Positions 25,819-38,300 of a stretch of DNA of 64,000 bases are shown here, piece after piece. The notes beneath the pieces are model-generated. The model was not told where the DNA came from. It ran no database searches and was given only the letters and a program-made list of their open reading frames with translations. The stretch spans positions 1,797,840 to 1,861,839 of the forward strand of contig CACRXP010000012.1 of NCBI GenBank assembly GCA_902702965.1, read 5' to 3'. The translations under genes and the position numbers were made by a program. How positions within the stretch are numbered: position 1 is the stretch's first letter; each line of letters begins with the position of its first letter. The stretch comes from Spirometra erinaceieuropaei. Lineage: Eukaryota; Platyhelminthes; Cestoda; Diphyllobothriidea; Diphyllobothriidae.

Positions 25819-26474
25819 ATAGCTTTACGGCAGGAGGGCATTGCGGTAGAATTTCAGCCAAAACCTTCATAGACTCCCAATTCAGTCCACAGAGGTGGGC
25901 AAATTCGCTCGTTTTAGCGTAGTAAACAACCTCTAGTTCCTATATTTCACTATTTCGGAGTGCTGATTGCTTTCATCCACAACGGGCTACGCTTGTCGCG
26001 GTTAAACGGTGAAAGCTTGTGCAGTCTGAGCGCTTTCATAATCGGGGCAAATCCTAGTGTTGGAAGAAGACAGAAGGAACCAGGATGTGGGGTTTATTGT
26101 GCACAGAACCCGGCATTGTCCTCTCAGGCGGCAGTGGTCACTGGCGAAGCCAGGGCTGCTGTTGACTGCGTCCAGTCATGTCTAAGAGTCACTGGGACAG
26201 TGGTGGCAGCCACTTTTGTAGGCCCGTGGGCCAAGCTCAAGTGGTGTCCAGTCAGTGTGTGCTGCATTTGTCGAGGAGTGGTGTCCCAGTGGCTCAGGTT
26301 GCGGTTGCAGGGGGGAGGTGCGTTCAAGTGGCCGCATGGGCAGCTGTGGCTGTGCGGACGCAGGCATGCCCGAGCTGTCGGTCGTGTGACTTCAGGTCAG
26401 CGCGTCTGGGACGGCTCACTGCAAAAGGGTGAATAACCTTGAGGCAGCGAGGTCTTGAACAATGACCCCAGACC

Positions 26475-27060
26475 GGTCATGATGGCTGCTTGCTACAACT
26501 CCTCACGCACGTGAGGTTGGGGATAAAATTAGAAATCTTCACCCGCTGTGTGCGACCACACAGGTCAGACGATTTCAAATTCAGAAGTTTACCACCTATT
26601 CCGAAGGAGGAAAATTTCAGGAGGAAGAGAGAATGGTCTACACGATCGAAAGCCTTAGGGAAGTCGAAATAGACTGTGTAACGTGCAAAACCATTGTCTC
26701 TAGCTTGGAGAACATGACCCCAGATAGAGAGATGGCTGGTGTCACAAGACTCAGTTTTGAGGAATCCATGCTTAGGAGCACTCAGTAGGTTGTTCTCTGT
26801 TAGGTGACACATCATCTTATCTTTGTTTAACGTCTCTAAGATATTGGAGACTACCGAGGGGGTGTTTATTGGTCAAAAGTCGTCAAATGACATAGAGTGA
26901 CTGTGCTTGGGAATAGGCAAATTATGGGATTTCTTCCGAAAAGTAGGATAGGTCTCACTTTTAAGAGAAATACAAAGTATCTTGCACAGGAGGGACAGGA
27001 AAATTCCATTTCCATCCGCTTTTAAAATGCTAACTGGGATGCCATCGGGTCCCGGACTAT
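26475..27060 (-). mobile_element. LINE reverse-transcriptase fragment
   Basis: Minus-strand translation shows the RT palm and fingers of a CR1-like LINE: GPDGIPVSILK near 27050, HLTENNLLSAPKHGFLK near 26800, then YTVYFDFPKAFDRVDHSLFLLK near 26680, where FDFPKAFD stands for the canonical DFSKAFD. The frame breaks and both ends are missing. It lies downstream of COG1. Confidence 0.75.
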
Positions 27061-27159
27061 GAGAATGATGAAGACGCCGGCACGCTGGACCAGCACGGGA
27101 TTTAGACCGGCTTTGTTGCTCCCGCGCAAATGGGAGGGATGTTATGGCAAGCCTAGGCG

Positions 27160-27325
27160 TAGTTCTTCACGTTGCTGCCGCCGCCGCACCAGCCGACTCG
27201 CATACACGAATTGTTTGACTTGGTCAGTCACTTCGTCCGCGCCCGAATCCGGTCGTCTTGACGCTGTCTCGTCAGCAGGGTGAGGTAGGAGCGAGCGCGG
27301 TAGATACAGTGCAAGTCTGACTCAC
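27160..27325. repeat. Dispersed GC-rich repeat, copy 2
   Basis: CCGGTCGTCTTGACGCTGTC and GCGGTAGATACAGTGCAAGTCT correspond to blocks in the repeat at positions 1-150. It is diverged and its boundaries are uncertain. Confidence 0.4.
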
Positions 27326-27894
27326 CAATATGCACGCAGGTCACCGTTGCTGCACCCAATCTTTGGGGATGATAAGGTGGACGTCATTGCTTGCGCCAGC
27401 CAAACCATCAGGCATAGATGGTGTAATTCCACTTCTTCTCAATCGGCTGTCTGGCCTGATTTAAGCGGGGGGAGTCACTGGAAATACGAATCCCGGCCAT
27501 AGGAGAAGAACGATTGTGCGTTGATTCTTGCCAAATGCTGCTAGGTTTCAGCCGTGGACTCTCCCTACTACCTACTCCATTAACTATTTTTTATATTTAC
27601 CACTTTTTAAATAAATTTTAACTTTGCAATCAACACGCTCTAATTAATATATAGTCGTGTCGGGTGTTTTCTGCCTTCAATAGGAGGGAGTCGACCCATG
27701 ATACGGACTACACTGCCCAGTAGAATACATTGTAAACCACTTTTATGTTTTTTTTTCTAAGGTCCCCAAAAAGACACCGACGGCCACCTCATCCAGTGTT
27801 ATGGACTCCTGGTTCGGCCACCTATCATTCTCCTAGTCCGTTCCGTTGCCCATAGTCGGCGGATCCTTCCTCCTCCTTTGGTCTTTCAACTCAC

Positions 27895-28443
27895 TTGCCT
27901 CGTCCTTCACATTGTCGATTGTGGGTTTTTTTCTTGTTACTGGAGCCCCTATACACATCCTGCATCCTGCTTACAACTTTTTTTAATCTCACTCCTCGAC
28001 TTTTTATTTGTCGTTTGAGTGTAGTTCTGACAGCGTGTATGCTTTGGGCAACCATGTCGCGTTCTACCGCTCGACAGGACCCTCTAGCTCCTCGAAGGAG
28101 CAGTCGCGAATTTACAGAGATCGATTGGTGCCGCACCGACCTCAGTCCAATTGCAGGGTTGAAGAAAACTTGGTTTTTCTTATGGGGCTGGAGATCTGAT
28201 AAGAGGCTTCTGTTTGACGTCACCCTCAACCAAACCAGGTTTTATACACCAAGTTCACAGGCCTTAAGATTTTTTTGCCGCAAAAACCCTCACTCTGTGG
28301 ACTCGGTTGTCAAAAACGCCAGCTGGGATGGAACAGGGCGCTCTAACTGCCCTTCTCTTTTGAGGCTCTGCACAGATTTCCTGAGCCACTCGAATGCCAG
28401 GTGGCAGCATGAAAGTGACGAACTAGTTCAGTTGGGCGTTTGA
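27895..28443 (+). other. Unidentified ORF of 182 codons
   Basis: This is the longest non-repeat, single-frame ORF in the intergenic 25.8-31.8 kb region. It reads from an alternative start, with its first ATG at 28053. The N-terminal third is hydrophobic with Cys and Phe; the rest is mixed and Arg/Ser-rich. No domain is recognised, a 112-codon ORF overlaps it on the other strand, and no splice context or poly(A) site was convincing. It may be chance. Confidence 0.15.
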
Positions 28444-31400
28444 ACACGACTGTGAAAATGGGTACATTAAGTTTGCAGATAAAGTAGGGCTTCCCGAACA
28501 ATCAACCTAGAGTCCACCGGATGTCTGTCGGGCTCTCGGCCGAGATCGCCTAGTTTAGTTGTCCAGAGCGCCAGCTGTATCCACGCCTTGTCCTTACTGT
28601 CGTGGGTTTGGATCTCACAGAGGCCGCCGCGCTTTTCGCAATTGGATCGGATTAGTCGTTCAGCTCTGCCTAAAACACCTATTGCTGATTCTTACTCATT
28701 ATCTGTTATTTACTCTTCTCCCTGTGTTAGACGTCTTTGGGGGCAGAGGCCCATGCCGTCGCATGCCTTCCTCTTAGGCAGTAATATGTGGAATGCTGTT
28801 AGCTTCCTGTCGGAGAACCTCTGGTCTACGATTTCTCACTTTTGATGCCCTTACTGCTGCTGACACCTGGGCTCTCTGGGGAGCGGTTTGTGCTTAAAAT
28901 AACCTAGTCCAGGGCTGCCTTGCATAACGGTTGTAGAATATGTTCTACGCCAAGTCCTTACTGGGCGTTCCCGATCACAGCCGACCAAGTACGCCGTGCT
29001 CACTGACCAAAATTCACAAATACTGTTCATGGCATTTAAGTTTGCCCAAGTGGTTTTGTAACGAGGAGAAGTATATGACATGACCGCATGCCTGCATATG
29101 CTTCGGAGCACGTTTGCTTCTCAGTGAAAGCACATCAGTTACCAATGACGGCAGGCAGTCATCAGACCAATGTCTTGTTTTGTTCCCAGGAGGCTACTTG
29201 TGTGTATTGCTGGATGAATGCCAACTTCTTTGATTAAAGTCTAGCCAATGGACTGTTGTTTTTGAATGACTTGGGGCTGGACAACTTACAGAACTCGTTC
29301 TCTAGCACTGTGTTACGTATTCCTCTTTGTTCGCGGACTCGTTAAGTTGTCCTCTTCTGGTGCGATTTTTGTCGTTCTCGCCTATGGACTTACAGCACCC
29401 GCACCTCCTTGCTTAATCCCCTGACGGCACTGCGTGTCTCGTCGGCTCCGTGTTTAACAAAAGTTAGTATGAAACAACACCTCGAGACGCTTCTGTAGAA
29501 ACCGAATCTGCACATAGGTAAACAGCTATCGAAGACTGGATTTTTCACACCGCCGAAGGGGCTGAATTCTGTGGCGCTTGAACAGATTGCCCATCAATCG
29601 AAAGTGTGAGTTCCACGAAGCAGTTTAGGAGATGTGCTCGCATTACCTCCCCCTTCCCCCCCTCCCCCAACTTACTTTCCGGAACGGCACTTTTCGCTGG
29701 TTTCGACAGGTATCTTTCTGTCCTCATGATAGTGAGCGCGTTTTTCCGCGTTCCTGAGGCAATTAATGGCTTTTATAGAGTTTTGGTTTTTGTCTCGATA
29801 AAGTCCTACTTAAACTTGCCAAGTAGCGAGAATATGTGTAATTGCGCGTTTTGCAACCTTTTAAAGAAAGCCTTCTAGACGTTTAATTACTGCTATAGAG
29901 GCACAGTATCCTCGACCTAACCAAGGTGTAAGAAGCATTTATCTGTCGTCTTACGCAGAATAACTGCTCATCAACGAGGAGCGAGATAAGCACGCACCGA
30001 ATTACTTATGCTTCTGGGCGACGTCATCGTAAGCGGCTGCGGACGTTGTAGGCACGCATGCACCTACTTGGGGTAATCACTTTTCCCCAGCGGAAGTCAA
30101 GCCAAGATTGTATTTGAAAATAGCCTCATGGTTGTAATCCGATGTTCCATGTACTTGCACGCGAATTGTGGATGGCCCTAAACTCCGAAGCTCGTTTAGG
30201 GACAACGCATTGGATTTCGGATCCTGTGTTGATGTAGTCGACTTACCCTCTCAGTCAGTCAACGTGCCGTTTGATATGATGCCGTTTTCCCTAGTCCTTT
30301 AGTGGTACGCGCTAAAGTCGCCAACATGCACCGGCAGCTTAATCGTGTTGGGCGGACCTTCATATTTGAGTAATTTTCAGCTGCATTCGATATGACAGCG
30401 TAGATTTTTCCTCATTTTTGCCTTCTTTTTCCTTAAATGTCTTCAGAAAAAGGACGCCCGTTGCTACTGGGTGGTTGTCCGTCTGATTTACCATCTCAAA
30501 AACAGTAGAGACATAGACGATCATCACCTTTTTTACCATGTATGAACATTGGAAAAAAACTGTCAGTGTGGATGTATTAATCTATATTACATTACTTTTC
30601 TCTGATTGCCAAGTCTCTTGGTGGAGCGGAAGATGGCTAGTATGGTTTGATTCCTCGTGATCGCAGAGCCTCAGCCCACAACTTTCGGTGTCTTTGAAGG
30701 GTAATCTGAAACAAAATAAAGAGTAGTTCGTAGTGTTTTTTTTCAGCGAGAATCTGGTTTTAAATCTTCCGAGGGTATAGTTCTTTTGGAATGAAATTTG
30801 CAACGAAGTGAAAAGTACTCGGCAAGGAAATAGGAAGAGACATACCCTTCTGATGTCTATCTACCTAATTTTCTATGGGTGGACGTCGAAACACAGGATA
30901 GACCATTAGTCTTTTCGTCAGTTAGAACTTGATGCCTTTATTGTCCGCCAATTAAAGTTTTTTGAGATTTGGTCCCTGCAAATGTACTATGGGGGAATTC
31001 ACGTAACGTAATGCGAAAGTGCAAAAAGGGATTCGTTAGAGGTCAGACGGCATGTAGAGCACCCCGTATGTGTTACTGTTTTTTAATCCACTGCTAAGAG
31101 CTCAGACAGCGGTTACTGCCCTCTGTGGTTTCACTTATACGGTGATCCGCAAGAACAATGGACACAGAAAAAGGCGCGTATATGCACCTCTAGTGCTCGT
31201 GTGATGTAGTATGGGCTGCCTCGCTTGGACGATGATTTGCTCAAAAGCAGTTTGGTTATAGGTATTGGCAACCAGACGCAGGGGTTGCATTTTAGCCGGG
31301 ATACCCATCGCTCCCACTCTTCACCAGGAAGTCTAAACACGGGAGCTATTTTGATGCCCATTGTTGTCACTGAGCGATTACTGGAACCGTGTTGCCAAGG

Positions 31401-31780
31401 CAGAGCGAAAACGGAGATGTATGCATGCGTCAGTTCAATAGATTGGCTGATGCCGTGCATATCCCAGCGAGCGCCTTATCAAAATCGACTTCTACAACGA
31501 ATGCAAATATCTGTTGGTCGATCGACCAAATGGATAGAAAGTGGCGTAGTCCGATCAGGTAGCACATGGTAACATTTCCTGATCGAGGGTCTAAAAACCC
31601 CTTGGAAGTAAAGTCGCTTGAAAATCACTTAGTGTCGTAGGACCACCGCTTCTTCGTCCTACACAAGTTTATGTGGTCTATTTTTCCTCGTTGATGATAA
31701 AAATGAAGTCTATTCTCGGTTTATGTTAAAATTCTTCAACTTCGTATAGTCCTTTTAGCAGTGACTGTTATAGTGTTTGG
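28444..31780. other. Intergenic stretch, no recognised feature
   Basis: Between COG1 and CCDC113 (convergent genes). Only short ORFs on both strands and a C-rich run at 29650-29668. Overlapping ORFs at 31131-31572 on both strands look like chance open frames. Confidence 0.4.
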
Positions 31781-31790
31781 TTTTTGTAAT

Positions 31791-31796
31791 TTTATT
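31791..31796 (-). promoter_or_regulatory. Poly(A) signal of CCDC113
   Basis: A canonical AATAAA on the minus strand lies about 27 nt after the CCDC113 stop codon. This implies a very short 3' UTR and supports the choice of the last exon. It is read directly from sequence; use in vivo is inferred. Confidence 0.6.
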
Positions 31797-31823
31797 GGAC
31801 ACACTACAATGCTTAGCCGCAGT

Positions 31824-34800
31824 CTATGTAGCCTTCTCAGGCAACGTGACTTGCAGCGATTTGTCAACCAATTGCTGCGTTTCACTAACCTTGGCTATGG
31901 CCACTTTACGCTCATGTATCTTCTCTTTTCTTCTCAGTGTGCGCATGTCTCGAACACAATCCACGTAGGCGAATGCGGCTGGCACGCGATAGTCTCCAAT
32001 CAGCTGTTTCAGATTGGCGGTAGCAGCTTCAACCTGCTCTTTTTCCTGAAAAGGTGGGGTAGACATGCTTCAAAGACATGCCGGGTTGATATGCATACAT
32101 GAAAGTGGCGTGCATCAATCTGTCCTGACAACAGGACGGAAATGATCATTTTTCGTAGTTAGGGGTCTACTTGATTAATAAATGGGAAGGCGGACTTAAT
32201 ACTGTTGAGGAGGTCTTAATTCGATGTGACGCTTAATAGACGATACAGGGTTTTTCTTATTCCACAGATGTAAGTTTGGAAAAATATTACGTGTGAGTTT
32301 GCGCCTTGACTTTTTATCAGGCAGGCATGTACTTCCGTCTGTCTTTCTCTCGTCTAGAGAAATAGGTTGGTCCTTGGCTTTTGTTCTTATCGTGATCTGA
32401 CTCACTATTCTAGAAACATCGTCAAGTCTGGTGTATTTTTAATGGTTATTAAGTTAAGTCTGAGACCTTGAAAGCCAGTGTAGGGGAGACAACAGCTAGG
32501 ACTGTAATTAATTGTCGAGTTAACTAATTTGCTCATTTGTTCCGCTTACTGTTATGAAAAAGAAGAACTTTCTGCACAGGGGAACCGCTTTCGTAGCGAC
32601 CGTTTGACAACTGAGCGCTTACCTTTCTCGAACTTTCTATCTCAGCCTTCGTACGTTCCATCAGGTCTCTCCGGGTTTGGATCTCAGACCGTAATACCTT
32701 GGCCTCCTGTAACACTGTGCTTAACTTCCTCTAGATATTACGTCGTTCAAAAATAATTCCTTCTACCCTGTATGCATTCACAACTTGCAGTGTTCTGCCG
32801 GCGGTCAGTTTGAGACGCAAAAGCTCGTGATTCTTTGCATCGATCGATGCAAGAAATGTAGCATTTTCAATTTTTAACTGTTCGAAGTCGACTTCATGAA
32901 GAACTTCGCCCATTTCTTCCTTCTGCCGCAACTGTGCCAAAAGTTTCTTCTTTTGAATTTTCAGCGTCGAGTTCTTCAAACGAAGTTGTTCTACTAGTGT
33001 ATCCTTTATGTTGGATAAAAGTAGAACGATATTTAGTACACGATGAAATGCATTTATCAGATCTTTTCACTTATTTAAAAAATGTCAGCTCGAAGGAGTA
33101 ATGTCAACGCATGAGAAATGATAAAATAACAAGCTTTAAAGTCAGTTAAAAACTCTTATGGCGGCATATTTTAATGGAGTTGCAAATCAGTAAGTCTTAT
33201 GCTTAATCCGCCACACTTGTAGATGCATGTTTCTAAGACCATGGACCATACGCAGACACTAATGTTATGCCCAGAACGTTTCCAACCATTTTGGTGAGAA
33301 GATGCATAGTCCGCTAAAATCAGGATCGTTTGCTACTTTTTCTTGTCATTCCTTGTTAAGGAGTACCAAAATCAACTACTCAACAGCTTGTGCTGTACTG
33401 CGCTCTCCAGCAGTAGAAGAGTGATCCTGGGTTGAACGAATGCCATCATTGGTCTGATTGCAGGATTTATCGTCTGATGAGAAGAAACGCCTGCTCCGTT
33501 TACCTAACCAGCCAGGCGGAGGTAAATTTCAACGATGTATCCGGGAATTAAGTTATCGGGTATATTCCGTCGCCTTTCTGTGGGTAGGTGCGCGATGAAA
33601 AACGCGGTCACCAGAAGCTTAAAGGCAGACCTTTAGGAGTAAGGCGACTAACGGACAAATCTCATTGATCAACAATAAAGCTGCAGAAGCTCGGACATTT
33701 AAACAGTGGAAAATGATCAAATTGGAAAAATTGTCAAAACACTAAAGAAACACGGGAAAGCTCAGAAATGATAAGGAGGGAGGGCTGCTAGACCGCGGAA
33801 AAACGTTATTCATGAAAGCTTCCTGGATCCAGTAAGAATTATATATGCCAATGGCGTTGTCTTTTTAAAACAGAGTAAACAACCAAATTTTCACTAAGTA
33901 TAACAGTACTGCACTCCGTCGCCACCGCAGAGAGTAACGTTAAACTATGAATGCATACAACACCTCTTAATCAATTTGGTTTGATTGCGTCTGCTTTCAG
34001 AAATCAACTGGGATTAACAAGCAGACGAGCAGATAACTCGTTCCAATACCTACTGGAGCGCTGCAAATCTCAACCGTCGGGGCGTTTTCTGGATGTCTTA
34101 GCGGCTTTGTGGTTGCTCTTAAATATTTGGTTGCTTTGTAAGAAAAGCCAGTCATGTTTTGTAACGCATTTTCTAAAAAATGCCCTCTAAGTAAGCTGAC
34201 AATATGAAAATTGTTGCAAATTACGCCTAATTTTGAATCAACAGTTTGAAGTTAACTGATGAGTTAACTAGTTTCTCGAGAAACTAGAAACTCCCAAACG
34301 TACGTACCCTTCCGCGAAGGTGTTCCTCCAAAAATCGCATAACTCTTTCAGCAAGTACAGCATGAAAGCGCTCCTGGTATGAAGTTTTGATGACTTCTTT
34401 CTCAAAATCATAAATGAATTTTTTGGCTTCTTTTAGCTGTATGTCTGCCTCTTCGATTATAGCCTTTGCCGAGTATGCACAAAGATCTTATGGGTTACCT
34501 TGTAGCCATCAATAATCTTTTCCGATGAGGCTTTGAGGGCCGCCATATCCTGTTTATAGTCCTCAATTTCCACTTGCGCTATTGTACATTTTTGTTCAGC
34601 AGTTAATTTAAGTGTGCGATCTTGAACCACGCCACGGCTTCTAGACCTCTTCCGGCTCATGCGACTCATTTCCGAGGCTGGGGCTGACACATTCTGAGAA
34701 ACCGAACATTTAGGAATCCTTACCTTCCTCTGTCATTTCTATCTTTATGTCGAATTTTTTAATATAACGATCCATCATTTGGTTTTCAAACTCCAACTCC

Positions 34801-34939
34801 TCAATAATTTTGCTTCCGAAATTACTTTCACAATAACGTACGTGTTTTCTTTGATAAAATTATGCAGGGCTGATTCATTAAAATTGTCAAAAGCACTCTC
34901 TGATTTCTGCAGCGTTTCGTCCGTGTTCTCATCCTCCAT
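31824..34939 (-). CDS. CCDC113: Coiled-coil domain-containing protein 113 / CFAP263 (7 exons)
   Basis: CCDC113 is a coiled-coil protein of cilia and centriolar satellites; in flatworms it would act in ciliated cells, flame cells or sperm axonemes. Exons on the minus strand: 34939-34842, 34812-34724, 34677-34499, 34463-34308, 33003-32767, 32730-32623, 32045-31824. They encode 362 residues, close to the human 377. Diagnostic stretches are LTAEQKC.IAQVEIE (exon 3), IIEEADIQLKEAKK (exon 4), DTLVEQLRLKN, QLRQKEEMGEVLHEVDFEQLKIEN and LRLKLTAGRTLQV (exon 5), and the C-terminal DYRVP..AYV and ERKVAIAK (exon 7). The protein is Lys/Glu-rich heptad coiled coil, with a short Arg/Ser-rich patch in exon 3. 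The ATG at 34939 is the only one after an upstream in-frame stop. Introns are 29, about 46, 35, 1304, 36 and 577 nt. Confidence 0.92.
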
Positions 34940-36180
34940 TTTTAAAAGCCCACGTTTAGCAGTAACTAAAATAGCACAGATTGACCCTCTTGCGATGGCT
35001 CATTAGAAGGCCATGATTTATGCAGATCCTAGAAAAACTCGTAATGAATCCTACCGAATTTATTGCATGGCTTGGCATCAGAAGGCGTTCTATATTGTGC
35101 TCAAAAAGACTCATAGGAGTTACTTTGGTGGCACGAAATACTAACGTACTCGGGGCTAGCCTATTCTGAATTCACGCATTCAAGTTGCAGCCCACTAAGT
35201 CAGGGATGATGCCGACAGATCTTCCAGGATCTGTGAAAATATGGCGCATAAGACACGTTTTGTGACACATGGTAGAAGTCTGTAAGGTCTGTGGGGACCA
35301 GTAAACATTGCTGGGCGGGACAATGCCAGTGTCATTAGATAGAAGGACATGTGGTTGACATATATTCACAGAAGACTATATCAAACGAAAATACAGGTGG
35401 GGGGTGGGGAAAATCCATGTATGAAATGGATTTTAGCGAAAAAAGAAGGTTCATAAAAGGAGGTAGGACCAGGCACAAACTGTGATCCAGAAATCGAGGA
35501 AACGTTTCACTGTTATATTCTGACGAGTAGATGGAAGAGAAGGAAAGCGTTTATTTCGAAACAGCCCCTTTATCCTCGCAAACTGCATGCGCGCGGATTC
35601 TTAATGCCGCAAAGCTGCCATATTTTGGGTATTTAGCGTTTTGAAACATTGGGGCCTCTGGCCTATCAGCCGTGGATTAGCCGTAGCGTGCACGATGACC
35701 CTATCACAAAGACCCCGAATGTTTGACTGGCCATTGATTGATCTGCACGAGTGAGCAAAGGCGCCACACATGCTTGGTGCTGCAGTACAAGCGCGTCGGC
35801 TGTCTAATTTCATACGTGTATTTTGTTGTCAGCCTGGTCTACTCTACCGTTCGTGACCAAGTCTTCATTTCGATTTGGACAGTGACTCCACGTCGTTTGC
35901 GCTCCCCGTCATATATCTCATTTTTGAAAGTTGGATCTCGCACTTCTGTTTTCTCAGAGCTGAGGCCGGTTTCCTGGAGGTCGCGGTCTTCTGTGGCTCC
36001 TCTTAGTGACCGATGATATAGTACAGTGTATTTATGGTAAATACACTGCCTCCGATGGCGCTGCCGATAACGGCGCGTGCAATACTCAAGTTCAAGCAAA
36101 CACGTTATTCGTGTTGTCAGTAGCATAAACATCTAACAGGAAATTGTTTTAACGGCGTGAGACAGCAGCCGATGCCCACG
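34940..36180. other. Region upstream of CCDC113, no recognised feature
   Basis: The CCDC113 promoter should lie here, but no TATA-like or other core element could be identified. A short complementary pair (AGTGTATTTATGG / AAATACACTGCC) at about 36023-36052 could form a hairpin. Confidence 0.3.
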
Positions 36181-37787
36181 TAGTTTTTTTGCGCAGATAG
36201 AAGACGCGGAAGTTATGCTAGGTAGTTTCCAGATTCTGCGGATGGACCGAAACGAACGAAGGGGTGGGGGGCTTGCCATTTTTATACAAGATGGCATCGA
36301 CTACTTCAGGGTTGAGTCTTCCCCATTTCGGCACATGGATTATGAAATACTCAATTGTTACTTGAAGGTGCCAAATCATCCAAGCCTCTATATGGCCCTG
36401 GTTTAAAGACTGCCTAGCCAGCGGACGGATACGGACGATGCACTTATCATCGAGATGAAAGAAATTTGTCGAAGCAAACACATAATGCTACTCGGTGACT
36501 TCAACTGTCCAGACATCAAGTGGGATTTGATGCATTGCACGCGATCAGAAAACTCCTTCGAACAGAAATTTGTGCAACTGATCACAACTGAGTTCCTTAC
36601 CTAACATGTTAAAGTGGACACTCGATTCAGAGATGGACAGCAGTCCAGTGGTTTGGACCTCATCTTCACTAGGGATGATAGTTGCATTCTCGGATTGGAA
36701 TAGCACACGCCCCTTGGCCGAAGTGACAACTGCGTTCTTGTTTGGGAGTATAGTCATTTTTCTGTACCCGAAATTCGAGCTACTGAGGAAAGAAATGTAT
36801 GGAAAGGGGATCATACCCGAATGAAAAACCTGCTACAGAAGGTGAACTGGAATGCAGCACAAGGACCTGAACCAGAAAGCGATTGGCTCTCCTTCAAGAA
36901 CATAATGCAACATTTGGCAGAGAGCTGTTGCCCACTTAAGAGGCAGTTGCGCACTTCCCGACCAGAGTGGGGGACGTCAGAAATAAAGAACCTTAAATTG
37001 AAAAGGAGACTTTGGAAAAAGTACGCCAGATGTCAGCAACCAGAGCATTTCGCTGACTTCGAAAAACATAGGAATATATGTCGGAATCTGCTGAGGAAGG
37101 AACGGGCACAATTTGAGTCAAAACTTCTAAAAAATATCCCACAAAATTCCAAAATATTCTTTGGATACGTGAATAAGGCGAAACGCAATTGGGACTGCAT
37201 TCCCTGTCTAAAAGATCGCCGGGGAAATACGTTGTCTGACAACTCAGATAAGGCAAATCTGTTGTCCGATTTCTTCACGTCTGTGTATACCGAGCAGCCG
37301 GCTTTTGTTGAAAGAGTTCACCCCCTAATTGTCAAAACAGACAGTACAATTGGCACGGTGGACTTCACAACAGACACGGTAAGGAAAACTTTGAGTTAAC
37401 TACAGCCTACTAAATCCCCTGGTCCGGACGGCGTGTTCGCAAAAGTCCTGAATGAACTCCCAGACCAACTGGCTTCTCCGTTATCCAGGATCTTCAGAAC
37501 TTCGATGGAGGCCGGGGCTTTGTCTACCGACTGGAAGAAAGCAAATGTAAGCCCCATATATAAAGGTGGGGAGAAAACAGCCTCAAATAGTTTCAGACCA
37601 GTGGGTCTCACAAGCATCTGTTGCAAACTTATGGAAAAGGTAATAAAAACGGAGCTGATAAGGCATCTTAAAGAAAACAACTTGCTCAGTTTACATCAGC
37701 ATGGATTTCGAAGGGGTCGATCCTGTCTCACTAACCTGCTAGTATCCATGGAGAGCTGGGTGAAATCAATCGAAATGGGCTTATCAG

Positions 37788-37848
<61 letters not shown>

Positions 37849-38300
37849 GTATATATTGAAGGGTTACATGCAGAGCCCTTGATGACCCTATTTATGTACA
37901 GTGCTTTCGCAGATTCATACTCAAAAATAAAATAAAATTGCAGGCAGTTAAAATGTGATTGGGTCACAGTTCAATCGTAATCATAATGTAGTGCATGGGG
38001 TCACTGTAAATTAGTGCGGAAGATTGTATATGACAGATTTTACAAAACTGGCTGGGCAAAGTCATGCTGTACAAGCCGATTTCTGTCGACGCCGTGTACA
38101 CTGACTTCAAAAGGGCTTTTTGACAGTGTTCCTCACAGACGACTTATATGTAAACTACGTCAAGTGGGTGTGAATGGGAATCTGTTGAAATGGCTAGCTG
38201 ATTTCCTTACGGGCAGATCTCAGCGTATGTGTATCGGAAACACCAAATCGGAATGGGCATCCATCCACAGTGGCTTTCCGCAGGGGAGCGTTTTTGGTCG
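36181..38300 (+). mobile_element. LINE element A (CR1/jockey-like), 5' part: endonuclease and RT
   Basis: A LINE ORF2 with several in-frame stops. The endonuclease remnant includes RRGGGLAIFIQDG (about 36260) and IMLLGDFNCPDIKW (about 36485); a DLIFTRDD block follows at about 36655. The linker at 36821-37399 is a clean 192-codon stretch. The RT includes SPGPDGVFAKVL (37418), WKKANVSPIYKGG (37535), FRPVGLTSICCKLMEKVI (37590), QHGFRRGRSC (37700), and, after an insert, VYTDFKRAFDSVPHRRL (38088) and HSGFPQGSVFG (38270). The GPLLF block expected next is absent, because element B starts there. The RT resumes at 43735. Confidence 0.85.
37788..38087. repeat. AT-microsatellite insert inside element A's RT
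   Basis: The RT reading frame stops matching after GLSV (about 37790) and resumes with VYTDFKRAFD at 38088. The 300 bp between holds a (TA)n run of about 60 bp at 37793-37852 and 230 bp of AT-rich sequence with no RT similarity. It is a secondary insertion or a local expansion. Confidence 0.7.

Noticed and set aside
31131..31572. Overlapping ORFs of about 110 codons on both strands
   Set aside because: No domain, no splice sites in phase, and both strands equally open, which suggests chance.
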